From contig NZ_CP033929.1 of the NCBI RefSeq assembly GCF_003815915.1, forward strand, positions 2,356,001-2,420,000: a DNA stretch of 64,000 nt, read 5' to 3'. This DNA comes from Chryseobacterium indoltheticum (GTDB lineage: Bacteria > Bacteroidota > Bacteroidia > Flavobacteriales > Weeksellaceae). The notes below the pieces were generated by a model. The model did no database searches. It saw only the letters and a program-made list of their open reading frames with translations, and had not been told where the DNA came from. Both the position numbers and the translations under genes were made by a program. Shown in pieces: positions 7,597 through 17,216 of the stretch (position 1 is the stretch's first letter; each line of letters opens with the position of its first letter).

Positions 7597-8775
7597 CTAT
7601 TTTAATACTATGATGTCAACAATTTCATCCTTCTCACAACCTTCTGAATTTTCTTTTAGAATCATCAGACAATTAGCCTCGGCAAAAGACTGCAAACGAT
7701 AAGATTCCTGCGCATGAAGCGGAGTGACCTTTCCGTCGAGATAAGTGGCTTTAAGAAAATGAGTAAGTCCGATTTTCTTTTGATATCTAGTTGTTGTAAT
7801 GGCCTTGGTTTCTGTAGTTATTGACGGACGTTTTATTATTTTTGAAAGTAACGGAGCGATATATAAATAAAAACAGGTCAGGGCAGAAGATGGATTTCCC
7901 GGCAGTCCGAAGATTAACTTTTCTTCTTTAGTTCCAAAATAAAATGGCTTTCCGGGCTTTTGTCTTATTTTATGAAATTTCTGTTCAACTCCACACATTT
8001 TTGCAGCATCAATCACATAATCGTAATCACCCACACTTACGCCACCAACCAAAATCACAATGTCTGTTTTGGTAAGTGCCGAATTTAAAATTCTTTCGAC
8101 TTGTAAAGAATCATCTTTTACCCAAAATGTCTCAATATGATTAATTCCAGACTGTCTCAAAACGCTTTCCAACTGATAAGAATTAGATTCAAAAACTTGC
8201 CCAAAATCAAGATTTTCGCCTGGCTTTACCAATTCAGTCCCAGTTAAAATTAAGGAGACAGAAAGCGGCGAATAAACTTGTACTTCAGTACATCCGATTC
8301 CCGCCAAATATCCGATTGCCGCAGCTGAAAGGTAACTTTCAGAGCTTATCGCAACGGTGTCTTTTTTAGCATCACTTCCGATAGGTCTTACGTTAGCGTC
8401 TTTTTCAAGATCATTATCTTCAATGATAAGCAAATCATCACCCTCAATTTTGACTTTCTCCTGCATTACGACCGTATCTGCGCCATCGGGAAGTGGTGCA
8501 CCTGTAAAAATCCGATAAGCTGTACCATGTTCTAGATTAGCTCGTTCCGTAGATCCGGCAGGTATTTCGCCTACAATTTTTAGTTTTAAATCTTTATCTT
8601 CAAATCTAAGCGCATAGCCATCCATTGAAGATTGTGTAAAATTCGGGATATTGTATTTAGAATAAATATCTTCGCTAGTCGTGTATCCAAAGGCTTCTTT
8701 CAAAGGAAGATTCTGATGTTTTCTTTGTGGAATATTTTGATTGATGATTTTCTGAGCTTCCTGTATGCTGATCAT
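7597..8775 (-). CDS. moeA: Molybdopterin molybdenumtransferase MoeA
   Basis: A 392-aa enzyme that inserts molybdate into adenylylated molybdopterin. Seen: FTQSSMDGYALRF, EIPAGSTERANLEHGTAYRI, the TGAPLPDGADTVVMQE motif, ILTGTELVKPGE, VGGVSVGDYDYV and a FGLPGNPSSALTCFYLY segment. Domain order and length are normal for MoeA. The start codon overlaps the mocA stop by four bases (ATGA). Works with the MoaB-like domain of MoaCB. Confidence 0.95.
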   Translation of the reverse strand: MISIQEAQKIINQNIPQRKHQNLPLKEAFGYTTSEDIYSKYNIPNFTQSSMDGYALRFEDKDLKLKIVGEIPAGSTERANLEHGTAYRIFTGAPLPDGADTVVMQEKVKIEGDDLLIIEDNDLEKDANVRPIGSDAKKDTVAISSESYLSAAAIGYLAGIGCTEVQVYSPLSVSLILTGTELVKPGENLDFGQVFESNSYQLESVLRQSGINHIETFWVKDDSLQVERILNSALTKTDIVILVGGVSVGDYDYVIDAAKMCGVEQKFHKIRQKPGKPFYFGTKEEKLIFGLPGNPSSALTCFYLYIAPLLSKIIKRPSITTETKAITTTRYQKKIGLTHFLKATYLDGKVTPLHAQESYRLQSFAEANCLMILKENSEGCEKDEIVDIIVLK

Positions 8776-9368
8776 TCCTTAGTTTTTAAATTTTCATAAT
8801 CTGATGGCGTATCAATATCGATAGCACCTTGGTCAAAGGTAAAAATATTGACGTCATCCATATTTTGCTGAATGATTTTTTTTGCACCTTGTTCGCCGCT
8901 AAGATGTAGTAATTTTTTAAAATATTTTTTTGAAAACAATACAGGAACGCCGATCGTGCCTGCATATTCAGCAGCGATAATTTCTTTTGAAGAATAATCA
9001 GCAAGTTTTAACATTTCGATAAAAACTTCGCTTGAAAGATAAGGCTGATCGCAAACTGAAATAAAGCATCTTTCCATTTCCGGCAAATGATTCAATAAGA
9101 TTTGCAGTCCAGATTTTATGGATGAAGCCATTCCGGATTCCCATTCTTCATTGACTGATATTAATGTAATTTTATCCTTAATTTGAAAAGCTATTTCACT
9201 GTGATTTGCACCTAATACAATGATGATTTTATTATTATCGAATACTTGTAAAGAGGTATCAACTATCCTTTCCAGCAGAGTTTTTCCCTGATAAAGTAAC
9301 AGTTGTTTTGGCGACCCCATTCTTGTGGAATTTCCGGCAGCCAATAATATAATTCCGGTGTTTTTCAT
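8772..9368 (-). CDS. mocA: MocA-like molybdenum cofactor nucleotidyltransferase
   Basis: A 198-aa GT-A-fold nucleotidyltransferase. The N terminus has LLAAGNSTRMGSPKQLLLYQ; the PKQLL form is typical of MocA (CTP, making molybdopterin cytosine dinucleotide) rather than MobA (GTP). Also seen are SVCDQPYLSS and GTIGVPVLFSKKYF. The product would be the cofactor form used by PaoABC-type hydroxylases, two of which are encoded next door. It shares one base with the moaA stop and four with moeA. Specificity is inferred from motif and context. Confidence 0.85.
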   Translation of the reverse strand: MKNTGIILLAAGNSTRMGSPKQLLLYQGKTLLERIVDTSLQVFDNNKIIIVLGANHSEIAFQIKDKITLISVNEEWESGMASSIKSGLQILLNHLPEMERCFISVCDQPYLSSEVFIEMLKLADYSSKEIIAAEYAGTIGVPVLFSKKYFKKLLHLSGEQGAKKIIQQNMDDVNIFTFDQGAIDIDTPSDYENLKTKE

Positions 9369-10348
9369 TATCCGCCAATATTAATCATACTTCTGTTCTG
9401 AATAATCGAAGCATTTATTTTTTCAAACTTTTCATTCAGTTGTCCACCCTGCGTTTTTGCTTTTGACCAAATTGCTGATTCTATAATCGGTACAATATCC
9501 TGTCCTTCTCTAAACGGAGTTAACAGATCTGTTTCTTTTTTTGAAAAAAGACAGTTTTTCAGCCTACCGTCTGCAGTAAGTCTTATTCGATTGCATCCAC
9601 TGCAAAAAGGTTCGCTCATTGTACTGATAATGGAAAAACTTCCCTGATGTCCTTCGATGCTGAAATTTTTTGCTGTATCGTGAATGCCCATTGGCAAAGG
9701 TTTAAAATTGTATTTCTCTCGGATAATTTCTAGAATTTCTTTTTGGGTCATCACCTGATTACTGCTCCATCTGTTCCCGCTGAAGGGCATAAATTCTATA
9801 AAACGAACTTCCAAAAGCTGTGTTTTTGTAAATGCAATGAAGTCACAAATTTCATCATCATTAATTCCTTTCATCAAGACCACATTGATCTTGGTTTTGA
9901 TGTTCTTTTCCAGTAGCAGATTTATATTTCTCATCACGCGGTCAAAATAATCTCGGCGCGTTATCTTTTGAAATCTGTCTTTCTGTAAGGTATCGAGACT
10001 GATATTAATACTGTGAAAATTAGATTGAATAATCTCAGGAAGAAGATCATCGATACGAATCCCGTTTGTGGTGCAGCTCAATTGAACAGGTAATTTAGCC
10101 AAATTGGTGATGATCTTTGCGGCATCTTTTCTTACAAATGGTTCACCACCTGTGAGCCTGATTTTATTAACGCCATTTTTAACAAAAAGCTTTGCTAGCA
10201 TATCAATTTCATCCACCTGCATCAGTTTTGAATGCGGTGTAAAATCATAATTTTCTTCCGGCATGCAGTAAAAGCAACGGAGATTGCAGTTGTCCGTCAG
10301 CGATATCCGGAGATAATTGTGTATCCTTCCAAATTGATCTGTTAACAT
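9368..10348 (-). CDS. moaA: GTP 3',8-cyclase MoaA
   Basis: Radical SAM enzyme of 326 aa for the first step of Moco synthesis, GTP cyclisation. The SAM cluster motif CNLRCFYC is at residues 21-28, with GGEP in KIRLTGGEPFVRKD. The C-terminal second-cluster motif is FCSGCNRIRLTADGRLKNC, and the protein ends in the activity-linked diglycine (INIGG). Eleven bases separate it from xdhC. A complete family member. Confidence 0.97.
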   Translation of the reverse strand: MLTDQFGRIHNYLRISLTDNCNLRCFYCMPEENYDFTPHSKLMQVDEIDMLAKLFVKNGVNKIRLTGGEPFVRKDAAKIITNLAKLPVQLSCTTNGIRIDDLLPEIIQSNFHSINISLDTLQKDRFQKITRRDYFDRVMRNINLLLEKNIKTKINVVLMKGINDDEICDFIAFTKTQLLEVRFIEFMPFSGNRWSSNQVMTQKEILEIIREKYNFKPLPMGIHDTAKNFSIEGHQGSFSIISTMSEPFCSGCNRIRLTADGRLKNCLFSKKETDLLTPFREGQDIVPIIESAIWSKAKTQGGQLNEKFEKINASIIQNRSMINIGG

Positions 10349-10358
10349 AATTTTCTTT

Positions 10359-11477
10359 TTAAATCCTGATAATGTCAGTATGAATTTTTTCTTTTTTATC
10401 TCTTAGCGATAAACCCTTTTTACCACTCAGAACCGCTTTAATTTCAGCAATGACCGAAATGGCAATTTCTTCCGACGTTTCAGCACCAATATCCATTCCA
10501 ACAGGTCCGTAAAGTTTGTTTAATTCTTTTTCACCAACGCCGATCCCGTCATTTTTAAGATCTTCCAGCATTCTGTTAAGTTTAGTTTTGGGACCCAATA
10601 ATCCTATATACTTTGTTGGCTGATCGATAATTAGCTTTAACAATGCCAAATCATAATTATAATTGTGGGTCATTAAAACAAAAACTGTGGCCTCGTCAAT
10701 TTCAATGGTATTAATGATTTCCTCAGGCTTGGATAAGATAACTTCACTGGCAGTGGGAAATCTTTTTTTGAGAGCATGTGTTGCTCTTCCGTCCGCAACA
10801 ATGGTTTTCCAGCCCAGAATAGAGGCTGTTTCTACGAGAGGTTTAACATCATTTCCTGCTCCTGCAATAAGCAGAGTCGTCTGTGGGGATATATATTGAA
10901 GTAAAATTTCACTTGAAGATATTTTACTCAGTACGCTTTGTTTCTTTTCCAAAACTTGTAGTGAAAGATTTTGTAATTCAGTATCTGTAATGAAATCTGA
11001 GGTTAACAAAGTTACTTTATGATTATTCATCAATCCGACAGTTCCGATCTGCATGCTTCTGTTTTCAATGGAAAATGATGTTATAACAATGGATGCCATT
11101 CTGTTTTCTATTGATTTTTCTAAAAGGTGAATTGGATTTTGAGCACAACTCTCATCAATATATTCGAATAAAATATGAACAATTCCGTTGCATCCCAACT
11201 GTACCCCAAATTCTACATCATCGGGATTATTCGTGTCATACGTAACGAGTTTTTTACTTTTCTGATGAATGGCAAGGACGGCTTTTCTCAATGCATCACC
11301 TTCCAGACAGCCACCACTGATAGCTCCTGTGAGTTGTCCGTCTTCTGTCACCAGCATTCTTGCTCCAGCTTGCCGGTATGAAGAGCCTGCAACTTTTACA
11401 ACAGTAGCCAACGCTGTTTTTAATCCATCATTATGGGCTTTTTTATAGGCTTTTACGATGTCTTTGATCTCTTTCAT
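10359..11477 (-). CDS. xdhC: XdhC/CoxI family Moco chaperone
   Basis: A 372-aa protein with the XdhC_CoxI N-terminal domain (SSYRQAGARMLV then AISGGCLEGDALRKA) and a C-terminal Rossmann domain (TLLIAGAGNDVKPLVETA and VLMTHNYNYDLALLK). XdhC and its relative PaoD bind Moco, protect its sulfurated form and insert it into xanthine-dehydrogenase-family enzymes. First gene of the Moco operon and divergent from the hydroxylase operons, which fits chaperoning one or both. Start at 11477. Confidence 0.92.
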   Translation of the reverse strand: MKEIKDIVKAYKKAHNDGLKTALATVVKVAGSSYRQAGARMLVTEDGQLTGAISGGCLEGDALRKAVLAIHQKSKKLVTYDTNNPDDVEFGVQLGCNGIVHILFEYIDESCAQNPIHLLEKSIENRMASIVITSFSIENRSMQIGTVGLMNNHKVTLLTSDFITDTELQNLSLQVLEKKQSVLSKISSSEILLQYISPQTTLLIAGAGNDVKPLVETASILGWKTIVADGRATHALKKRFPTASEVILSKPEEIINTIEIDEATVFVLMTHNYNYDLALLKLIIDQPTKYIGLLGPKTKLNRMLEDLKNDGIGVGEKELNKLYGPVGMDIGAETSEEIAISVIAEIKAVLSGKKGLSLRDKKEKIHTDIIRI

Positions 11478-11565
11478 GAAGATACATTTTACAGATTATT
11501 AAGTTTGTTTCACAGTAAGTATGTCTTTAATATGAAAAATATACTTAACTTTATTTATGTATATT

Positions 11566-11573
11566 CAAATTTA
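11566..11573 (-). promoter_or_regulatory. Possible -7 element of the Moco operon
   Basis: TAAATTTG on the minus strand matches TAnnTTTG, about 90 bp before xdhC. No clear TTG lies at the expected distance upstream. The 266-bp divergent region is very AT-rich; no good match was found for the plus-strand operon. Confidence 0.4.
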
Positions 11574-11743
11574 CATAAATATTATATTTTTAAGTGGTTG
11601 TAATACACTAATCAGTAATATTGGTCTATAAAACCGTAATATGTATAATTGTATACTCAATTGATTTAGTGATTTTTGTTTACAATAATTATTCACAAAT
11701 ATAATTTCTGAAATATCATTATTAACTTGATAAAAAATAATTT

Positions 11744-12337
11744 ATGGAATTAAAAGGACAATACAGTAGAAGAGGCTTCCTAAAAGTTTCGGGATTGCTG
11801 GCGGCTTTTGTAACTATTCCGTCTTCGGTAAAAGCTTTCTATCAGGATGTAAAGCAATATTTTATCCCCAAGAAAAATGTGTCGCGGCTTACCTTATCCA
11901 TCAATAAAAAAAGTCATACGCTTTATGCAGATACCCGTACAACATTGCTCGATTTATTTAGAGAGCAGCTTAATCTTACGGGCTCAAAAAAAGGTTGCGA
12001 CCATGGGCAGTGCGGTGCGTGTACAATACATATTGACGGAGAAAGAGCCTTAAGCTGCCTTACCTTAGCTGCAATGGCTCAGGGAAAAGAAATCACAACC
12101 ATTGAAGGTTTATCAAACGGAAGCGAACTTCATCCGATGCAGAAAGCGTTTATAGAATGTGACGGTTTTCAGTGCGGTTATTGTACGCCCGGGCAAATTA
12201 TGTCAGCCGTTGCCTGTGTTAATGAAGGACACACCGGTTCTGTTGATGAAATTAAAGAATATATGAGCGGAAATCTCTGCCGTTGCGGAGCATATAACGG
12301 TATTGTTCAATCCATTCAAAAAGTAGCAGCACAATGA
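11744..12337 (+). CDS. Molybdenum hydroxylase 2Fe-2S subunit with Tat signal (PaoA/YagT-like)
   Basis: A 197-aa iron-sulfur subunit of a xanthine-dehydrogenase-family enzyme. The first 2Fe-2S cluster is C85, C90, C93, C105 (GCDHGQCGAC); the second is C144, C147, C179, C181 (CGYC and CRC). The N terminus carries a twin-arginine signal, SRRGFLKVSG (R9, R10) followed by a hydrophobic stretch. This predicts export of the folded complex, with the partners travelling along as in E. coli PaoABC. Overlaps the FAD subunit gene by four bases. Confidence 0.95.
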   Translation: MELKGQYSRRGFLKVSGLLAAFVTIPSSVKAFYQDVKQYFIPKKNVSRLTLSINKKSHTLYADTRTTLLDLFREQLNLTGSKKGCDHGQCGACTIHIDGERALSCLTLAAMAQGKEITTIEGLSNGSELHPMQKAFIECDGFQCGYCTPGQIMSAVACVNEGHTGSVDEIKEYMSGNLCRCGAYNGIVQSIQKVAAQ

Positions 12338-13311
12338 GACCATTTAATTTTGAAAAAGTAAATTCTGTTGCTGAAGCTTCAGCTATGAAATCTGTGAATA
12401 AACAATTCATTGCGGGTGGTACCAATTTGGTAGACCTGATGAAAAAAAATATAGCACAACCGGAAACCTTGATCGATGTTCATTTAGCGTTAACCAATTC
12501 AATTGATTATCAAAACAATGTATTGATCATTGGCGCAGTTGCTAGTAACACTAAAGTAGCAGTTGATAAAGAAGTAATTGAAAAATTTCCTCTCATTTCT
12601 AAAGCTATTTTAGCAGGTGCCTCACCTCAAATCCGGAATATGGCTAGTTCTGCAGGAAATCTACTGCAACGGACGAGATGTCCTTATTTTTATGATATTA
12701 CAACTCCTTGCAACAAGAGAAAACCAAACAGTGGCTGCAGCGCGGTTGACGGAAATAACAGAATGAGTGCCATTGCCGGATATAACGAGCAGTGTGTGGC
12801 GGTTCATCCATCTGACTTTTGTGTAGCTTTAGCTGCTTTGGATGCAACCGTAACAGCAGTGACAAAAGAACAGAAAGAGATTACAATTCCGTTTAAAGAT
12901 TTTCATAAATTACCGGAAAATACACCGTGGCTGGATAATAATTTGCCTCAGGACGCTGTCATAACCAAGATAGAAATTCCAAATAATTCTTTCAGCAAAC
13001 ATTCAACATATGTCAAATTAAGAGATCGAAGTTCATATGCTTTTGCATTAATTTCTGTCGCCGCAGCACTAGATTTAAAAGGCAAAAGAATTAAGGAAGC
13101 CCGTCTTGCATCAGGAGGGGTGGCACATAAACCTTGGCGCTGGTACGAAGCCGAACAGTTTTTGAAAGGTAAACAGGCTACAGAAAATGTTTTTGAAGAG
13201 GCGGCAAAACTGGCAACCAAAGATTTGAAACCACTATCTGAAAATGGCTATAAAATACCCATGCTTCAGGGAGCGATTGTAACAGCGTTAAAAAATTGCA
13301 TCAATCAATAA
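12334..13311 (+). CDS. Molybdenum hydroxylase FAD subunit (PaoB/YagS-like)
   Basis: A 325-aa FAD-binding subunit with AGGTN (residues 28-32) and AGASPQIRNMASSAGNL for FAD contact, plus a CO-dehydrogenase-flavoprotein C-terminal domain (RDRSSYAFALISVAAAL, GGVAHKPWR). Four cysteines at about 116, 126, 135 and 154 (RTRCPYFY, TPCNKR, NSGCSA, NEQCVA) match the extra 4Fe-4S loop known from PaoB. Electrons would pass from Mo through the 2Fe-2S clusters to FAD. No signal of its own. Confidence 0.94.
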   Translation: MRPFNFEKVNSVAEASAMKSVNKQFIAGGTNLVDLMKKNIAQPETLIDVHLALTNSIDYQNNVLIIGAVASNTKVAVDKEVIEKFPLISKAILAGASPQIRNMASSAGNLLQRTRCPYFYDITTPCNKRKPNSGCSAVDGNNRMSAIAGYNEQCVAVHPSDFCVALAALDATVTAVTKEQKEITIPFKDFHKLPENTPWLDNNLPQDAVITKIEIPNNSFSKHSTYVKLRDRSSYAFALISVAAALDLKGKRIKEARLASGGVAHKPWRWYEAEQFLKGKQATENVFEEAAKLATKDLKPLSENGYKIPMLQGAIVTALKNCINQ

Positions 13312-13344
13312 GTTGAATATATACATTAAAAAAAAGTAAATGTT

Positions 13345-15573
13345 ATGGGATTAATTGAATTGATAAAAGATAAATTTAAAAAGCCGGAAGGGCGTGTGGA
13401 AGGGGTGGAGAAAGTAACCGGTAAGGGGAAATATGCCGCTGAATACGAGGTGAAGAATATGGCTTATGCTGTCTTGGTTGGAAGTACTGTTCCGGCAGGC
13501 TCAATACAGTCAATTTTGGTGGATAAAGCAAAAGAGGTAGAAGGTGTTCTCGATATAATTACCCATCTCAATAAACCTATAGTTCCGGGTTTGTCTACCG
13601 AAGAAAAAATTAAAGAGGCAAAATTAGGCCTGCCTGTTTTCCATACCAATAAAGTATATTTTAAAGGCCAGCCTATTGCAATGGTGATTGCAGAAACGCT
13701 TGAGGATGCCACTTTTGCAGCCTCACTGATAGAAACTGAATATCACAAAGAGAGCTTTAGTGTTGATTTTGATGCAACGAAAGAATCTGTATCGTTGAAG
13801 CCTGAAGGTAAGGAAAGAGGGAGTCAGGATAGCTGGCGGAATTCTCAGTTTATTATAGATCAACAATATAATATTAAAGCTGATGTACACAACCCTATGG
13901 AAATGCATGCAACGATTGCACATTGGACCGGAAATGACACCTTAAGGCTATATGACAAGAATCAGGGGGTGAATAATGTACAGAAAACCTTCGCCAAATT
14001 GTGGGCGTTACCTGAAAAAAACATTGAAGTTTTCAGTGAATTTGTAGGCGGAGGTTTTGGCTCCGGGCTTCGGGTCTGGCCGCATGTATTGGCATCGATA
14101 ATGGCCTCAAAACAGGTCAATAGACCCGTAAAACTCATGCTTACTCGTCCCCAAATGTTTGCCGGGACAGGCTACAGACCTGCTTCCTGGCAGCGGATCA
14201 GATTAGGCTCAGATGGGTCAGGTAATCTTTTGGGGATTCTACATCAGGCAAAAAATGGAACTTCTGTATATGAAAATTTTAACGATGGAATTACCCGCGT
14301 CAGCAGATTAATATATAAACTACCCAATTTAAAAGCAGAAGCAGCAATTGTTCCATTAAACTTAAGCACACCTACCTGGATGCGGGGTCCCGGCGATTGT
14401 ACAGGCGTGTTTGCCTTAGAATCTGCTGTCGACGAGCTAAGTTATCAACTCAAAATGGATCCTGTCGAATTAAGATTAAAAAATATTTCACTTGAAAAGC
14501 ATCCGGATTCCGGATTACCATGGTCTACTCATTTCCTTGATGAAGGTATCAGAAAAGGTGCAAAAATGATTGGTTGGAATTCCAGAAAAGCTATTCCTAA
14601 AAGCAGTGTTGACGGAGATTGGTACATCGGTTACGGAATGGCTGTTGGGATGTGGAATGCCGGCAGGCAGGAAGCTAAAGCTGCCATTATTATGCATAAG
14701 GACGGCAGTATTACTGTACAAACTGCAATGACAGATATTGGAACGGGTACCGGAACGGGTATGCAGAATATTGCCCATGAAATTACGGGAATCTCTAAAA
14801 ATAAAATCAATATTGAATTAGGAAATTCAACGCTTCCGCCGGCACCCAGTCAGGGCGGCAGTACAGGATTATCATCTGTGAGTGGAGCAGTTCATGATGC
14901 GAGCAATCAATTAAAATTAAAGTTGGCAGACTATGCTTCTTCAGTCAATCAAAACTTTAAAAATGCTGCTCTGGAAAATATTATTCTTTCAGATGAAGGA
15001 ATTAGTTTAAAAGATAAATCAGTCATTTTTGTTGCGTATTCAGAATTATTCGAAAAAAATAATTTAAATGAAATTCGTTTGGAAGTTTCATCTAAACCGG
15101 GAAGTGAGCGTGAAAAATATGCATTCTGTTCATCTGCAGCTCATTTCTGTAAAGTAAGGGTGAACAAGAGAACCGGAAAAGTCAAAATAGAGAAACTTGC
15201 CGTAGTAGGAGACGGCGGAAAGATCATAAATACCCAGGCAGCGGCAAATCAGATGTCGGGTGCGGCAGTTGGCGGTATAGGGATGACTTTGATGGAGGAA
15301 AATCAGATTGATGCTAAATTAGGTACTGTAATTGGCAATGATCTGGCGGGATATCATTTTGCCGTTAATGCAGATGCGCCGATCATTGAGGTTGAATTCA
15401 TCAATAAACCAGATCCCAATATTAATCCGTCCGGGGCAAAAGGTCTTGGTGAAGTCGGAATTATTGGAACAGCTCCGGCGATTGCTAATGCTATTTATAA
15501 TGCTATTGGATTGCGTATGAGAGATTTGCCAATTACGCCTGACAAAATATTATTGGCATTAAATCAAAGATAA
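13345..15573 (+). CDS. Molybdenum hydroxylase Mo-binding subunit (PaoC/YagR-like)
   Basis: A 742-aa large subunit that binds the molybdopterin cofactor and the substrate. Seen: N-terminal a/b hammerhead domain (GRVEGVEKVTGKGKYAAEY), Mo-pterin loops FVGGGFGSGLR, MRGPGDCTGVFALES and TDIGTGTGTG, QGGSTGLSS, and the catalytic Glu segment GAKGLGEVGIIGTAPA near the C terminus. Family substrates are aldehydes and N-heterocycles; the true one cannot be read here. It lacks its own signal, so export would depend on the Tat-tagged small subunit. A terminator follows. Confidence 0.94.
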   Translation: MGLIELIKDKFKKPEGRVEGVEKVTGKGKYAAEYEVKNMAYAVLVGSTVPAGSIQSILVDKAKEVEGVLDIITHLNKPIVPGLSTEEKIKEAKLGLPVFHTNKVYFKGQPIAMVIAETLEDATFAASLIETEYHKESFSVDFDATKESVSLKPEGKERGSQDSWRNSQFIIDQQYNIKADVHNPMEMHATIAHWTGNDTLRLYDKNQGVNNVQKTFAKLWALPEKNIEVFSEFVGGGFGSGLRVWPHVLASIMASKQVNRPVKLMLTRPQMFAGTGYRPASWQRIRLGSDGSGNLLGILHQAKNGTSVYENFNDGITRVSRLIYKLPNLKAEAAIVPLNLSTPTWMRGPGDCTGVFALESAVDELSYQLKMDPVELRLKNISLEKHPDSGLPWSTHFLDEGIRKGAKMIGWNSRKAIPKSSVDGDWYIGYGMAVGMWNAGRQEAKAAIIMHKDGSITVQTAMTDIGTGTGTGMQNIAHEITGISKNKINIELGNSTLPPAPSQGGSTGLSSVSGAVHDASNQLKLKLADYASSVNQNFKNAALENIILSDEGISLKDKSVIFVAYSELFEKNNLNEIRLEVSSKPGSEREKYAFCSSAAHFCKVRVNKRTGKVKIEKLAVVGDGGKIINTQAAANQMSGAAVGGIGMTLMEENQIDAKLGTVIGNDLAGYHFAVNADAPIIEVEFINKPDPNINPSGAKGLGEVGIIGTAPAIANAIYNAIGLRMRDLPITPDKILLALNQR

Positions 15574-15627
15574 ATCAATATTTCCGCTAATTATTTTAAT
15601 TAAATTACCGGTAAATTATACCACATC

Positions 15628-15659
15628 AACCGTTATCTTCGCATAACGGTTCTTTTTTT
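15628..15659 (+). terminator. Hairpin terminator between the two hydroxylase operons
   Basis: AACCGTTAT (15628-15636) and ATAACGGTT (15643-15651) form a 9-bp stem with a 6-nt loop, followed by a T tract. It lies between the first Mo subunit and the second 2Fe-2S gene. Only about 30 bp separate it from the next start, so the second set may rely on read-through or a promoter overlapping the hairpin. Confidence 0.82.
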
Positions 15660-15691
15660 GTAGTGCTTTCGTCATACCAAATCTTACGCTT

Positions 15692-16171
15692 ATGGCAAGT
15701 AATGAAAAACAATCAGTTACACTCAATGTAAATGGTGAAGATCATCATTTGGAAATTTTACCTTGGGTTTCCCTGCTTGATGCTCTTCGGGAAAGAATTC
15801 ATCTTACGGGCACAAAAAAAGGATGCGACCACGGTCAGTGCGGCGCATGCACTGTTTTAATTGATGGTAAAAGATCATTAAGCTGTCTTACCCTTGCCGT
15901 TATGAAAGATGGATCAGAAATTACAACCATAGAAGGAATTGCCAGTGACGGAACTCTTCATCCTGTACAACAGGCATTTATTGATCATGACGCTTTTCAA
16001 TGCGGATATTGCACTCCGGGACAGATTTGCAGTGCCATCGGTTTGCTTAATGAAAATAAAGCCAATACCCGTGAAGAGGTTCAGGATCTGATGAGTGGAA
16101 ATCTCTGCCGTTGCGGTGCTAACAAGGGAATTATTAATGCTGTAATGGCTGTAAAACAAGGGATGTCATGA
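15692..16171 (+). CDS. Molybdenum hydroxylase 2Fe-2S subunit without export signal
   Basis: A 159-aa paralogue of the Tat-tagged subunit upstream. Both clusters are complete: C45, C50, C53, C65 and C104, C107, C139, C141. It starts directly with MASNEKQSVTLNVNG, with no twin-arginine or hydrophobic segment, so this enzyme should stay in the cytoplasm. Overlaps the FAD gene by four bases (ATGA). Confidence 0.95.
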   Translation: MASNEKQSVTLNVNGEDHHLEILPWVSLLDALRERIHLTGTKKGCDHGQCGACTVLIDGKRSLSCLTLAVMKDGSEITTIEGIASDGTLHPVQQAFIDHDAFQCGYCTPGQICSAIGLLNENKANTREEVQDLMSGNLCRCGANKGIINAVMAVKQGMS

Positions 16172-17187
16172 ATAATTTTACCTATACAAAAGCCACCGAT
16201 ATTGACAATGCTGTTGCATTGATTAATGCAGGTGATGACAACAAAATCATTGCGGGAGGTACTAACATTATCGATCTTTTGAAATATTTTATAATCGAAG
16301 CTGATAAATTGGTTGATATCAATAAAATTTCGGGGATTAATGAATTAACTGAACTCCCAGATGGCGGAATCCGGATTGGTGCGTTGCTTACAAATGCAGA
16401 TACTGCATATCACCCTGTTATTGAAGAAAAATATCCTTTACTATCAAAAGCAATCTTAGCAGGCGCTTCTCCTCAAATCAGAAATATGGCCACCAATGGC
16501 GGAAATTTACTGCAGCGCACACGATGTTATTATTTTTATGATATTCATACGCCTTGCAACAAACGGGAACTGGGTTCCGGATGTTCTGCAATTAAAGGAT
16601 ATAACCGTATTCATGCTATTTTAGGACATAATGAAAACTGTATTGCAGTCTTTCCTTCTGATATGTGCGTGGCACTATCTGCATTGGATGCTGTCATCAA
16701 TATTTCCGCACCGGATGGTGAGAGAGCCATAGAATTTTCAGGTTTTCATAGACTTCCCGAAGATAGACCAGATATTGATAATAATCTAAAGAAGGGTGAA
16801 CTCATTACTTCGATTAATCTACCTGAAAAGGGATTCTCCAAAAATTATTCTTACCTGAAATTACGTGACAGAAGTTCTTATTCCTTTGCATTAGTCTCTG
16901 TAGCGACAGGCCTGGAGCTGGAAAACAAAATTATAAAAGAGGCAAGAATTGCCCTTGGCGGTGTAGCTCACAAACCATGGCGGGTAAAAGAAGCAGAAGA
17001 TTTTCTTATTGGCAAAGAACCAAATCGGGAAAGTTTCAGTGCTGCGGCAGATCGTATTCTTAATGGCGCAAAAGGTTTCGATCACAACAGTTTTAAAATC
17101 GATTTAGCTAAAAAAGCAATTGTAAGAAACTGTATGATGGCACTTGATCCGTCATCCCAACGTCCGGGTGCAAAACCTTCTTTATAA
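16168..17187 (+). CDS. Molybdenum hydroxylase FAD subunit, second copy
   Basis: A 339-aa paralogue of the FAD subunit at 12334. It has IIAGGTNIIDLL, AGASPQIRNMATNGGNL, the four 4Fe-4S-loop cysteines (about C120, C130, C139, C158) and RDRSSYSFALVSVATGL. The C-terminal tail is slightly longer than in the first copy. Middle gene of the second three-gene set. Confidence 0.94.
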   Translation: MNNFTYTKATDIDNAVALINAGDDNKIIAGGTNIIDLLKYFIIEADKLVDINKISGINELTELPDGGIRIGALLTNADTAYHPVIEEKYPLLSKAILAGASPQIRNMATNGGNLLQRTRCYYFYDIHTPCNKRELGSGCSAIKGYNRIHAILGHNENCIAVFPSDMCVALSALDAVINISAPDGERAIEFSGFHRLPEDRPDIDNNLKKGELITSINLPEKGFSKNYSYLKLRDRSSYSFALVSVATGLELENKIIKEARIALGGVAHKPWRVKEAEDFLIGKEPNRESFSAAADRILNGAKGFDHNSFKIDLAKKAIVRNCMMALDPSSQRPGAKPSL

Positions 17188-17216
17188 ATTATTATTAATT
17201 CTAAAATCAAAATTAG

